This document shows, piece after piece, positions 36,393 through 44,092 of a stretch of DNA of 64,000 bases. The notes under the pieces are model-generated. The model made no database searches. It saw only the letters and a list, made by a program, of their open reading frames with translations, and had not been told where the DNA came from. Within the stretch, counting starts at the first letter, position 1. Each line of letters starts with the position of its first letter. The position numbers and the translations under genes were made by a program. Source of the DNA: Pontibacillus chungwhensis. Its GTDB lineage: Bacteria; Bacillota; Bacilli; Bacillales; BH030062. The stretch is from assembly GCF_030166655.1 (NCBI RefSeq), contig NZ_CP126446.1:3038001-3102000 (forward strand). The letters run 5' to 3'.

Positions 36393-36890
36393 TTATTGAG
36401 CGTCTTTTGCTGCTGAGATGGCTGCTTCGTAATCAGGATGGTTTGTTGCTTCTGATACGTATTCAGCATGTACAACTTCATTTTGGCTGTTTACAACGAA
36501 TACAGCGCGTGCAAGAAGTCGCATTTCCTTAATAAGCACACCAAATGCTTCACCAAAGTAAGCATCGCGGTGGTCAGAAAGTGTATCTACGTTTTCAATA
36601 CCATTTGAACCACACCAGCGACGCTGTGCGAATGGTAAATCCATGCTAATGGTTAGGACACTGACGTTATCTAACTGAGCAGCTTCCTCGTTGAAACGGC
36701 GTGTTTGAGCGTCACATACCCCTGTGTCGATTGATGGGATCACACTGATTAACTTCACTCCATCATATTGCTCCAGAGAAACTTCTGAAAGGTCGTTAGC
36801 AAGTACAGTAAAGTTAGGAGCTTTGTCGCCAACTTTTACTTCATCCCCAACAAGCGTAACGGGATTTTCTTTAAATGTAATAGATGCCAT
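36393..36890 (-). CDS. tpx: Thiol peroxidase (2-Cys, Tpx type)
   Basis: Reduces hydroperoxides with thioredoxin; cytosolic. The 165-residue protein has the peroxidatic Cys59 in [18 protein letters not shown] and the resolving Cys93 in [12 protein letters not shown], the atypical 2-Cys Tpx arrangement. The ATG follows AGGAGGAATGCATC. It is transcribed alone, since it is separated from ytfJ by 124 bp and followed by a terminator. Confidence 0.96.
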   Translation of the reverse strand: MASITFKENPVTLVGDEVKVGDKAPNFTVLANDLSEVSLEQYDGVKLISVIPSIDTGVCDAQTRRFNEEAAQLDNVSVLTISMDLPFAQRRWCGSNGIENVDTLSDHRDAYFGEAFGVLIKEMRLLARAVFVVNSQNEVVHAEYVSEATNHPDYEAAISAAKDAQ

Positions 36891-37014
36891 GATGCATTCC
36901 TCCTCTGATTTTCTTTAGGAAAGCTCTTCTAGAATCCTTAAGTATGTATGAAACAAGGAAAGAGCCCGACTCTCCCTATTATGAAGGCAGTTTCTTTCCT
37001 TGTCTAATCATTTC

Positions 37015-37560
37015 CTACCAGGAGTAATTCTGTCCGTCTGAACTACCTTGGTTTTGGCCGGGTCCTTGACCTTGGCTTTGACCACCATTTTGCCCTTGGT
37101 TTTGGCCTCTACCTCCTGAGGATTGACCATTTTGTTTATCGCCGTTTTTACTAAGTATGTCTTGAATTTTTTGTACTGCTTGTGGTGCCAGATCAATCAT
37201 ACGCTCATATAGATGTGTACTTTCATCTAAGTGGATCATCTTGACACCTGATGTTTTATTCACGATCAGGAAAGCAATTGGCGTAATAGAAACACCTCCA
37301 CCGCTACCTCCTCCGAATGGAAGTTCCTCTCCATTTGAGCCTGATCCATTCCCTTGTTGCTGTTGGTTTTTGTTACCACTCTCTTGTTTAAATTGACTTC
37401 CTCCTGCCGCAAAGCCAAACCCAACTTTGGATACGGTGAGGATTAACGTACTTCCATCTGGTGTTTCAACTGGATCTCCAATGATCGTATTGACATCGAT
37501 CATATCTTTTAAACTTTCCATAGCAGTGGTCATTAAACCTTGAATTGGATGTTCTGACAT
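37015..37560 (-). CDS. ytfJ: GerW/YtfJ-family sporulation protein
   Basis: A 181-residue protein of the GerW/YtfJ family. The conserved N-terminal domain (1-130) starts MSEHPIQGLMTTAMESLKDMIDVNTIIGDP and includes GFGFAAGGSQF and GGGSGGGVSITPIAFLIV. The C-terminal 45 residues are a low-complexity Gln/Gly/Asn/Ser tail. In B. subtilis, YtfJ is made in the forespore and affects germination or spore properties. The ATG follows AGGAGGTACAATC. It lies 22 bp after ytfI and is likely co-transcribed with it. Confidence 0.88.
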   Translation of the reverse strand: MSEHPIQGLMTTAMESLKDMIDVNTIIGDPVETPDGSTLILTVSKVGFGFAAGGSQFKQESGNKNQQQQGNGSGSNGEELPFGGGSGGGVSITPIAFLIVNKTSGVKMIHLDESTHLYERMIDLAPQAVQKIQDILSKNGDKQNGQSSGGRGQNQGQNGGQSQGQGPGQNQGSSDGQNYSW

Positions 37561-37582
37561 GATTGTACCTCCTAATTAAGAA

Positions 37583-38236
37583 TTACGCTGGTTTCTTCCG
37601 CCACTTCGGTATGTTTCCACGTGAGTACCGAACGACTTGTAATACTGCGAATATAGCTTGCCCAAAACGAAATGAGATCATACACTCCAACCGAGTTTGG
37701 GAATGCTTTTGTTGAAAATATGGCGTCACATAGATTTCAGGGGAGGCTTTTAACACCATATAGTTTGAAACCATACCAATGAGTGCCCCTTTAACAGACC
37801 AGATGCCCCCGCATATCATCCCAGTCATGCTCGCATTAGAAGTCCCAACTTGTGTATCCCAAAGGAGCGTATGCACACGTACTTTTCTTAGAAAACGTCT
37901 TACTATCTTATGTAATCCAATCACACTTCCAACAAGGTCTTGAATACTTTGAAAACGGTTCAATATTTCTTCTGGTGTGTACGACTTCTCCTGTTCTCCT
38001 TCGTTTTTATTACCGACCTCTGTCTTTTCCTTTGTCTTCAACGAGAGATCCTCTTTATCTAGAGCCATCATAGGAACTTCCTTTTTGATTCGTACCCATT
38101 TCCATATTCGTAATTCCAGTTTTAGAAAGTCACGATCGGAAGAGTGCAAATAGGTCAGCGTGATGTATAATCTAGAAAACCAAACAATAATGATATTAAC
38201 TAAAAAAAATAAAACGACTGCTAAAACCCAAACCAT
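37583..38236 (-). CDS. ytfI: DUF2953 protein YtfI
   Basis: A 217-residue protein with an N-terminal membrane helix (about residues 2-22, VWVLAVVLFFLVNIIIVWF). A variable charged stretch (55-95) and a conserved C-terminal DUF2953 domain (about 100-210) follow. The latter includes VRVHTLLWDTQVGTSNASMTGMICGGIWSVKGAL and KHSQTRLECMISFRFG. It pairs with YtfJ as in B. subtilis, where the two are sporulation genes. The function is unknown. The ATG follows AGGAGGGATGGAAGA. Confidence 0.82.
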   Translation of the reverse strand: MVWVLAVVLFFLVNIIIVWFSRLYITLTYLHSSDRDFLKLELRIWKWVRIKKEVPMMALDKEDLSLKTKEKTEVGNKNEGEQEKSYTPEEILNRFQSIQDLVGSVIGLHKIVRRFLRKVRVHTLLWDTQVGTSNASMTGMICGGIWSVKGALIGMVSNYMVLKASPEIYVTPYFQQKHSQTRLECMISFRFGQAIFAVLQVVRYSRGNIPKWRKKPA

Positions 38237-38309
38237 TCTTCCATCCCTCCTTTTCTAATTAGTTTCATCCCCTTTCATAAAATTTAAACAATCTGACATT
38301 ATTTTATTT

Positions 38310-38324
38310 AGAAAACGCTTACGT
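38310..38324. promoter_or_regulatory. cre-like site between ytfI and nadK2
   Basis: On the minus strand ACGTAAGCGTTTTCT differs from the cre consensus at one fixed position (C for T). It overlaps the spacer of a plausible plus-strand promoter whose -10 is TATGAT at 38331. It could let CcpA repress nadK2. Confidence 0.45.
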
Positions 38325-38397
38325 TTTTGGTATGATGGGAACGTAGGGTTACATGAAATGTATATAAGAGATCGCCATTTAAAGAGGAGTGTTAAAA

Positions 38398-39207
38398 ATG
38401 ATGATGCTGAATCGGAATAAACTATTTTTTTATTATCAACATGAGGACGAGCTTATAGAAAAGCTCACACCTTTATTTGATTTAGCAAGAGAAAATGGTT
38501 TTGAAATTGTTCAAAATCATCAAGATGCTAATATCATTATTAGCGTTGGAGGAGACGGAATGTTTCTTCAGTCGGTAAGGAAAACGGGTTTCCGTGAAGA
38601 TTGCCTTTATTCAGGGATTACAACTTCTAAAAATGAATCAGGTTTATACTGCGACTTTAACTTGGATCATTTTGATGAAATGGTTCATTCTATGATGCAT
38701 GAAGCTTTAGAAGTTCGACGCTTTCCCGTTATTGAAGCAAACATCAATAATGAATCTTCATTTTATTGCTTAAATGAACTGAGCATGCGCTCAACTCTTA
38801 TTAAGACGATTGAAATTGATGTATTCATCGATGATATCCCATTTGAATCATTTAGAGGAGATGGACTAATCGTCGCTACTCCAACAGGGAGCACAGGGTA
38901 CAACAAATCGACAAAGGGGGCAGTCGTTGATCCTAAACTACCATGCTTCCAAGTTTCTGAATTAGCTTCTATTAATAGCAACCGTTACCGTACACTCGGA
39001 TCTTCTTTCATTCTCAGTGGTGATCGCACACTAGATCTTCAACTTGTCCAAGACGGGAATGACTACCCGATCTTAGGAATTGATAACGAAGCTCTTCCGA
39101 TTCGAAATATACGGAGTGTAAAAGTTAATCTAAGCGACAAGGTCATTAAAACGATTAAATTAAAGAATAATTCCTATTGGGAACGCGTAAAGCGAACATT
39201 CTTATAA
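38398..39207 (+). CDS. nadK2: NAD kinase 2
   Basis: Phosphorylates NAD to NADP. The 269-residue protein is of the second Bacillus type (YtdI/PpnKB). The signature GGDG is at about residues 52-55 (ISVGGDGMFLQS), followed by LNELSMRS (near 126) and RGDGLIVATPTGSTGYN (near 158). The ATG at 38398 follows AAAGAGGAGTGTTAAAA; the frame's GTG nine bases upstream is inside that region. It is divergent from ytfIJ and convergent with the amidohydrolase gene. Confidence 0.93.
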   Translation: MMMLNRNKLFFYYQHEDELIEKLTPLFDLARENGFEIVQNHQDANIIISVGGDGMFLQSVRKTGFREDCLYSGITTSKNESGLYCDFNLDHFDEMVHSMMHEALEVRRFPVIEANINNESSFYCLNELSMRSTLIKTIEIDVFIDDIPFESFRGDGLIVATPTGSTGYNKSTKGAVVDPKLPCFQVSELASINSNRYRTLGSSFILSGDRTLDLQLVQDGNDYPILGIDNEALPIRNIRSVKVNLSDKVIKTIKLKNNSYWERVKRTFL

Positions 39208-39244
39208 AAAAACGTCTGGGAAGGTGAACTTCCCAGACGTTTTT
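39208..39244. terminator. Bidirectional terminator after nadK2
   Basis: AAAAACGTCTGGGAAG and CTTCCCAGACGTTTTT form a 16-bp stem around GTGAA. It begins directly after the nadK2 stop and also serves the minus-strand amidohydrolase gene. Confidence 0.94.
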
Positions 39245-39251
39245 CATTCGG

Positions 39252-40838
39252 TTACCGTTGATATACAACTGTACCATCAACCACTGTTCTTGTTACATTT
39301 GCTTCTAGGAGACGATCAGGATGGAGAGCAAAGAGATCGCGATCAAAAATGGTGAAATCCGCATCATAACCTTCTTTTATCAACCCACGCTTCCCTTCCT
39401 CATGAATCGTATAAGCACTCCCCTTTGTATAAAGAGAAATAGCTTCAAACATAGTAAGACACTGCTCAATACCGTATGCTTTTTGGTCATGGATTGATTT
39501 ACGCGTAACCGCTGCCTGAATCGCAAGAAGGGGGTTAATCTCTTCTATAGGCGCATCTGAACCCCCAGCACAAGGAATGCCACTTTGGAGCAACTTCTTC
39601 CATGGATAAGCGTTTTGTAGGCGGTGTTCTCCAATACGATCAAGCACCCATGGAAAGTCTGACGAAACAAAAGTAGGTTGAATATCCACAATGGCATTCG
39701 TCGAGCTCACTTGATCATAAAGTTCATCTCTCATGAATTGAGCATGAATAATGCGGTCTCGATGGGGAGCATCCGGTACGCCATTTAAAATTCGTGTTAT
39801 CATAGCTACCGCCTCATCTCCAATAGCGTGGACCGCTACAGGAAGATCATGCTTCCGAGCTTTTTTCACGATCTGGGCTAACTGCTTTTCTTCATGAATC
39901 GCCATTCCCCTATTCCCTTTATCATCTTCATAGCTTTCTGACAACAAAGCGGTTCGCCCCCCTATCGCTCCATCTGAGAAGATCTTCACAGCTCCAAGCT
40001 CGACGAACTCCGTTCCACTCTTATAAGTCAAACCATCTGCCAACATATCATCTAAGACTTCATGATGGACGAGAAGGTGTGCTCTAAATTTAGTATGTTT
40101 TGGCCCGATACTATTCAAAAAAGCATCATATGTTTTTCTGAAACCACCGTAGTAATTTAGATCTTCACTATGACCGCCTACAATACCATTACGTGTTAAA
40201 TCTTCTATCGACACCGAAATAGCTTTTTCTAAATAACTTTGGGTGTATTCAGGCATAGCATCTTTAATTGGGTCCTGAGCTGCATCAAGAAAATAACCCG
40301 TTGTCAAACCATGCTCATCCCTAACAATTTTTCCACCTTGTGGATCTTCCGTATCTTCAGTGACACCTGCTAGTTCCATGGCTTTTGAGTTAGCCAAAAG
40401 AGCATGGCGGCAGACACGTGTTAACATGATCGGATGTTCTGTTGAAATTTCGTCTAATTCTGATTTATGTATAATACGGGGGTCTGCCCACTGATTCTCG
40501 TTCCATCCTTCTCCAATTAGCCACTGACCATGTGGCAACTGCGAAGCATGGGAAGATAACGCTTCTTTCACTTCTTCAGGAGATGTCATAAAGGATAAAT
40601 CTAAGCGAAGTAAACGCTCGCCGTGACCGATAATATGCAAATGGCTATCCACAAATCCTGGATACATTACCTGGCCTTGAAGATGATGCTCTTGATCAAT
40701 TGCACCTTTCCACACAGCCATCACCTCTTCAAGAGAACCGGCCATTTGGATACGACCATTCTTGGTGACAACCGCTTCTACTTGTTCCCCTTCTTGCTCC
40801 ATTGTATAAATCGTTCCACCATACCATAACTCTGCCAT
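39252..40838 (-). CDS. ytcJ: Amidohydrolase, YtcJ/imidazolonepropionase-like
   Basis: A 528-residue amidohydrolase-superfamily protein of the YtcJ type. The N-terminal beta-sandwich begins MAELWYGGTIYTM. The metal motif HxH is in PGFVDSHLHIIGHGE (about residues 61-75), with later ligands VAVHAIGD (near 338), HAQFM and GGSDAPIEEINPL (near 425). The C-terminal part returns to the sandwich domain. Substrates of this clade are not established. The ATG follows GAGGGAGTAGGTACAA. B. subtilis has a ytcJ, but the symbol here is by family only. Confidence 0.8.
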   Translation of the reverse strand: MAELWYGGTIYTMEQEGEQVEAVVTKNGRIQMAGSLEEVMAVWKGAIDQEHHLQGQVMYPGFVDSHLHIIGHGERLLRLDLSFMTSPEEVKEALSSHASQLPHGQWLIGEGWNENQWADPRIIHKSELDEISTEHPIMLTRVCRHALLANSKAMELAGVTEDTEDPQGGKIVRDEHGLTTGYFLDAAQDPIKDAMPEYTQSYLEKAISVSIEDLTRNGIVGGHSEDLNYYGGFRKTYDAFLNSIGPKHTKFRAHLLVHHEVLDDMLADGLTYKSGTEFVELGAVKIFSDGAIGGRTALLSESYEDDKGNRGMAIHEEKQLAQIVKKARKHDLPVAVHAIGDEAVAMITRILNGVPDAPHRDRIIHAQFMRDELYDQVSSTNAIVDIQPTFVSSDFPWVLDRIGEHRLQNAYPWKKLLQSGIPCAGGSDAPIEEINPLLAIQAAVTRKSIHDQKAYGIEQCLTMFEAISLYTKGSAYTIHEEGKRGLIKEGYDADFTIFDRDLFALHPDRLLEANVTRTVVDGTVVYQR

Positions 40839-40917
40839 TTGTACCTACTCCCTCGTTTTTTTGTACCATATCATATTCTTTGATAAAGTCACAACTTTCC
40901 GACTCCCGCCCCATAAG

Positions 40918-40943
40918 AAAAGGACAGTGTCGCCACTGCCCTT
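40918..40943 (-). terminator. Terminator after sspA
   Basis: AAAGGACAGTG pairs with CACTGCCCTTT with one mismatch, loop TCGC. On the minus strand it is followed by TTTTCTTAT. Confidence 0.8.
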
Positions 40944-40961
40944 TCATACCATCATATTCAA

Positions 40962-41162
40962 TTATTGTTGGCCACCGTTGTACTGCTGTTCAGCCATTTG
41001 AACTAGACGTTTTGTGATCTCTCCACCTACAGATCCGTTTTGACGGGATGTAGAGTCAGGACCAAGCTGTACGCCAAATTCTTGAGCGATTTCATATTTC
41101 ATTTGGTCTAGAGCTTGTTGTACACCAGGTACTACAAGTTCGTTTGAGTTGTTATATGCCAT
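40962..41162 (-). CDS. sspA: Alpha/beta-type small acid-soluble spore protein
   Basis: A 66-residue DNA-binding spore protein that coats forespore DNA and changes it to an A-like form, protecting it from UV and heat. The sequence is canonical: [25 protein letters not shown], which contains the germination protease (GPR) recognition motif (K)YEIAQEFG, followed by [15 protein letters not shown]. The ATG is preceded by a strong AACAAGGAGGTGAGAATCAC. It is expressed from a predicted sigma-G promoter 26-55 bp upstream, and is monocistronic. Confidence 0.96.
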   Translation of the reverse strand: MAYNNSNELVVPGVQQALDQMKYEIAQEFGVQLGPDSTSRQNGSVGGEITKRLVQMAEQQYNGGQQ

Positions 41163-41187
41163 GTGATTCTCACCTCCTTGTTACTAC

Positions 41188-41217
41188 TAGCATGGCTTCA
41201 CAAGGAGGATCTCATTC
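41188..41217 (-). promoter_or_regulatory. Sigma-G-like promoter of sspA
   Basis: On the minus strand, GAATG (41213-41217) and CATGCTA (41188-41194) are separated by 18 bp. The B. subtilis forespore sigma-G consensus is GHATR-N18-CATWHTA, so only one -10 position differs. It is located 26-55 bp before the start. Confidence 0.75.
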
Positions 41218-41252
41218 TGAACAGTTTTTGGAAATTCAGCTAAGTTTATCTT

Positions 41253-42458
41253 TTAGAGCAAATCAGAAAATTCGTCCTCTTCTTCTGTTTGACTCTCTTC
41301 AAATTCAACTGTTTCAATTCCTGCAAGCGTTTCTTCAATTTCATCGGTGAAATCAACACGCTCTTCATATTGCAGCACTTTCTCACGAGTTGGTCTCGTT
41401 TTAGGTGCACTCGGCACGAATACTGTACAGCAATCTTCAAAAGGACGAATCGAGATATCATACATATCAATTCGCTTAGAAATATCAATAATTTCTAGTT
41501 TATCCATTGAAACAAGCGGACGAATAATCGGGTAATTGGTGACCTCGTTAATCGTGTTCATGCTTTCCATCGTTTGACTGGCAACCTGACCAAGACTTTC
41601 ACCCGTCGTAAAGGAAAGAATTCCCCTTTCCTCTGCAACGCGTTCACTCACTTGAAGCATGACACGACGCATAACGGTCATGCCATATCCTTCTGGTATT
41701 TCACGGTGAATGGTTTGCTGCAACTTAGTAAATGGAACAATATGGACTTTAATTTTATGGCCATAACGAGTCAATTGCTTAGCTAAATCAAGTACCTTCT
41801 GCTTCGCACGCTCACTTGTATAAGGAGGAGAATGGAAGTGAATCGCCTCAATTTCAACACCACGTTTCATTGACAGATATCCTGCTACAGGACTGTCAAT
41901 ACCACCTGATAGAAGAAGAAGGCTTTTTCCCGTTGTACCTACCGGAAGTCCTCCTGCCCCAAGTATTTTCTCTGAGGTAATATAGGTTCCGTCTTTACGG
42001 ATCTCTACATTAATTTCCACATCAGGATTATGCACATCTACAGTATATCCTTCTGTATTTGAAAGCACATAACCGCCAAGAACCCGATTCATAGCTTGGG
42101 AATCTATAGGGAAATCTTTGTCTACGCGGCGTACAGTAATCTTGAACGTCTTGGCGTTTTCCGCATGCGTCAAGGCATAAATCGCAGCTTCTTTCATCTG
42201 TTCTTCTTCATTGTCCACTTTAATTGCTAAGCTAAACGACTGAATACCGAAAACATCTTTACATCTTTCTAAGATAGGCTCAGGATCTTCCCCATTTAGC
42301 AAGATGTACATACGATTCCGATTTCGTTTAATTGTAATTGCGTCATAGTCGTGCAACTTCGCTTTTACATTTTCATACAACTTGGCTACGAAGTGTTTTA
42401 AGTTCTTCCCTTTCAGGGACATTTCCCCGTAGCGGATTAATATATGATCATAATGCAT
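41253..42458 (-). CDS. thiI: tRNA 4-thiouridine / thiazole sulfurtransferase ThiI
   Basis: Adenylates and thiolates uridine-8 of tRNA; in Gammaproteobacteria it also supplies sulfur to thiazole. The 401-residue protein has an N-terminal ferredoxin-like/THUMP region (1-165) and a PP-loop ATPase with LLLSGGIDSPVAGYL (about residues 180-194). It lacks the C-terminal rhodanese domain of E. coli ThiI, as is usual in Bacillus. The sequence ends in an acidic tail. The start follows the cysteine desulfurase gene by 5 bp, so sulfur donor and acceptor are co-expressed. Confidence 0.96.
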   Translation of the reverse strand: MHYDHILIRYGEMSLKGKNLKHFVAKLYENVKAKLHDYDAITIKRNRNRMYILLNGEDPEPILERCKDVFGIQSFSLAIKVDNEEEQMKEAAIYALTHAENAKTFKITVRRVDKDFPIDSQAMNRVLGGYVLSNTEGYTVDVHNPDVEINVEIRKDGTYITSEKILGAGGLPVGTTGKSLLLLSGGIDSPVAGYLSMKRGVEIEAIHFHSPPYTSERAKQKVLDLAKQLTRYGHKIKVHIVPFTKLQQTIHREIPEGYGMTVMRRVMLQVSERVAEERGILSFTTGESLGQVASQTMESMNTINEVTNYPIIRPLVSMDKLEIIDISKRIDMYDISIRPFEDCCTVFVPSAPKTRPTREKVLQYEERVDFTDEIEETLAGIETVEFEESQTEEEDEFSDLL

Positions 42459-42463
42459 GTTAT

Positions 42464-43597
42464 CTACCCCATTACTTCTTTTAATTCGGTTAATACTTCA
42501 CGAAGCACTCGTATAAAACGAGCTCCTTCTTCCATGGTATTATCATACGTGATACTTACACGAAGACCGGCCGAAGACCGTTCATGTGAATGCCCGCATG
42601 CAGTTAGAACAGCACTTTCATCTGCATGCTTAGAAGAACAAGCTGACTTAGTAGAAATGTAGATCCCCCGTTCTCCCAAAGCATGAATAACGACCTCTGG
42701 TTTAAACCCGGGAACGGAAAAATTCACAATATGAGGAGCACTTTCTGAAGGTGTATTCATAACAACTTCATCAAATTTAGAGATTTCTTCATACAACTGC
42801 TGGTGTAATTCTCTTAGGTGTTTCCCTTTTTGCTTTTGATTCTCCTTCGTCATCCGGAGTGCTTTAACCATAGATACAATGCCAGGAAGATTCTCTGTCC
42901 CAGCCCGGTAAGAGGCCTCTTGACTTCCTCCATGTAACAATGGAAATAGAGAAGTGTTTCGCTTCACATAAAGAATACCCGTTCCTTTTAACCCATGGAC
43001 TTTATGGCTCGACATGGTGCATAAATCAATACGCGATAGATCCAAGTCAATTTTCCCTAGTCCTTGTACATAATCTACATGGAAGTAAAGCTTCGGATGT
43101 TGACGAGCTACATTTGCGATTTCTTCTATAGGTTGAATCGTCCCTAACTCATTATTGACGTGCATAACGCTAATTAAAATCGTATCCTCTCGAATAGCTG
43201 CTTGAACATCTTCAACACTAATACGGCCAGCACCGTTAACAGGAAGATAAGTGACCTCAAATCCAAGCGACTCTAATGAACGACAAGCTTCCAACACGGA
43301 AGGGTGTTCAATCGTCGTAGTAATAATATGCTTCCCACGATTTTGGTGTTGTAAAGCAATTCCCTTTATAGCCATGTTGTTGCCTTCTGTTCCTCCGGAA
43401 GTAAATACAACTTCATCAGCATGAATACCAAGCAACCCTGAAGCTTGCTTTTTCGACTGTTGAAGAAGTCTTTCAGCCTCGCTTCCAAATGCATGTATAG
43501 AAGAAGGATTTCCATAATATCGTTCAGATACTTGCTGGAAACTATTTAACACTTCGGGATATGGTTTTGTCGTGGCACTATTGTCGAAGTAAATCAT
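42464..43597 (-). CDS. nifZ: Cysteine desulfurase, ThiI partner (NifZ type)
   Basis: PLP enzyme that takes sulfur from cysteine. The 377-residue protein starts MIYFDNSATTKPYPEV and has the PLP lysine in TMSSHKVHGLKGTG (about residue 203). The mobile active-site loop with Cys is STKSACSSKHAD (near 325). The chosen ATG follows AAAAGGGGATCGGTGCC; the longer frame is unsupported. In B. subtilis the orthologue NifZ donates sulfur to ThiI for tRNA thiolation, and the two genes lie together here (5 bp apart). Confidence 0.93.
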   Translation of the reverse strand: MIYFDNSATTKPYPEVLNSFQQVSERYYGNPSSIHAFGSEAERLLQQSKKQASGLLGIHADEVVFTSGGTEGNNMAIKGIALQHQNRGKHIITTTIEHPSVLEACRSLESLGFEVTYLPVNGAGRISVEDVQAAIREDTILISVMHVNNELGTIQPIEEIANVARQHPKLYFHVDYVQGLGKIDLDLSRIDLCTMSSHKVHGLKGTGILYVKRNTSLFPLLHGGSQEASYRAGTENLPGIVSMVKALRMTKENQKQKGKHLRELHQQLYEEISKFDEVVMNTPSESAPHIVNFSVPGFKPEVVIHALGERGIYISTKSACSSKHADESAVLTACGHSHERSSAGLRVSITYDNTMEEGARFIRVLREVLTELKEVMG

Positions 43598-43736
43598 GGC
43601 ACCGATCCCCTTTTCTCTTATTGCAATCAATTCTATTATCATACGTTTCACCTGAGGCATCTGTCAATCGCTCTTGTAATTCAATATAACTATAACATGA
43701 TCTAGAAGACATTTCAGATTGTTCATCATAGAAAAA

Positions 43737-43761
43737 GCCCTTTCCTAAAAGGGAAAGGGCT
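43737..43761 (-). terminator. Terminator overlapping the 112-residue protein gene
   Basis: AGCCTTTCC pairs with GGAAAGGGCT with one bulged base around a short A-rich loop. On the minus strand it is followed by TTTTTCT. The stop codon of the upstream gene is in its loop region. Confidence 0.7.
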
Positions 43762-44083
43762 CTTTCTTAATCTCTAATTTAGTTAATAGATCATCAATAG
43801 AAAATGTACCATCCTGACTCCATTCATTTGCCCAGGAGCGAGTCAATCCTACTTCTTGCCACGTTCCTTTATCCTTTTCTATGACTTGATTGCTTCTAGA
43901 GGACTCAAAACGGGAAGCAACTTGAGCCAATCGATCTGAAGATTTCATTTCAATAGAAGGATTTGAACGTTGACTATGATCTTCTGCGAGAGTCTCTTCA
44001 GAAGGTACCATTAGCAGAATAATGGTAATCATCCAAACTCCTATAGATAGGACGGAGAGACTCATTACTAAGCGTTTATTCAT
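43745..44083 (-). CDS. Hypothetical membrane-anchored protein downstream of ezrA
   Basis: A 112-residue protein with an N-terminal membrane helix (about residues 6-26, VMSLSVLSIGVWMITIILL). A 70-residue polar extracytoplasmic region follows, rich in Ser, Glu and Asn, ending EIKKEPFPF. The ATG follows TTAGGAGGCATTC, just after the ezrA stop, so it is probably co-transcribed and could act in division. I do not recognise the family. The length and hydrophilic tail suggest a peripheral, possibly lineage-specific, factor. Confidence 0.65.
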   Translation of the reverse strand: MNKRLVMSLSVLSIGVWMITIILLMVPSEETLAEDHSQRSNPSIEMKSSDRLAQVASRFESSRSNQVIEKDKGTWQEVGLTRSWANEWSQDGTFSIDDLLTKLEIKKEPFPF

Positions 44084-44092
44084 GAATGCCTC

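Noticed and set aside
35935-36399. 154-residue open frame on plus strand
   Set aside because: It runs through both 126-bp structured repeats and the tpx terminator, has no ribosome-binding site and an odd Arg/Pro-rich composition.
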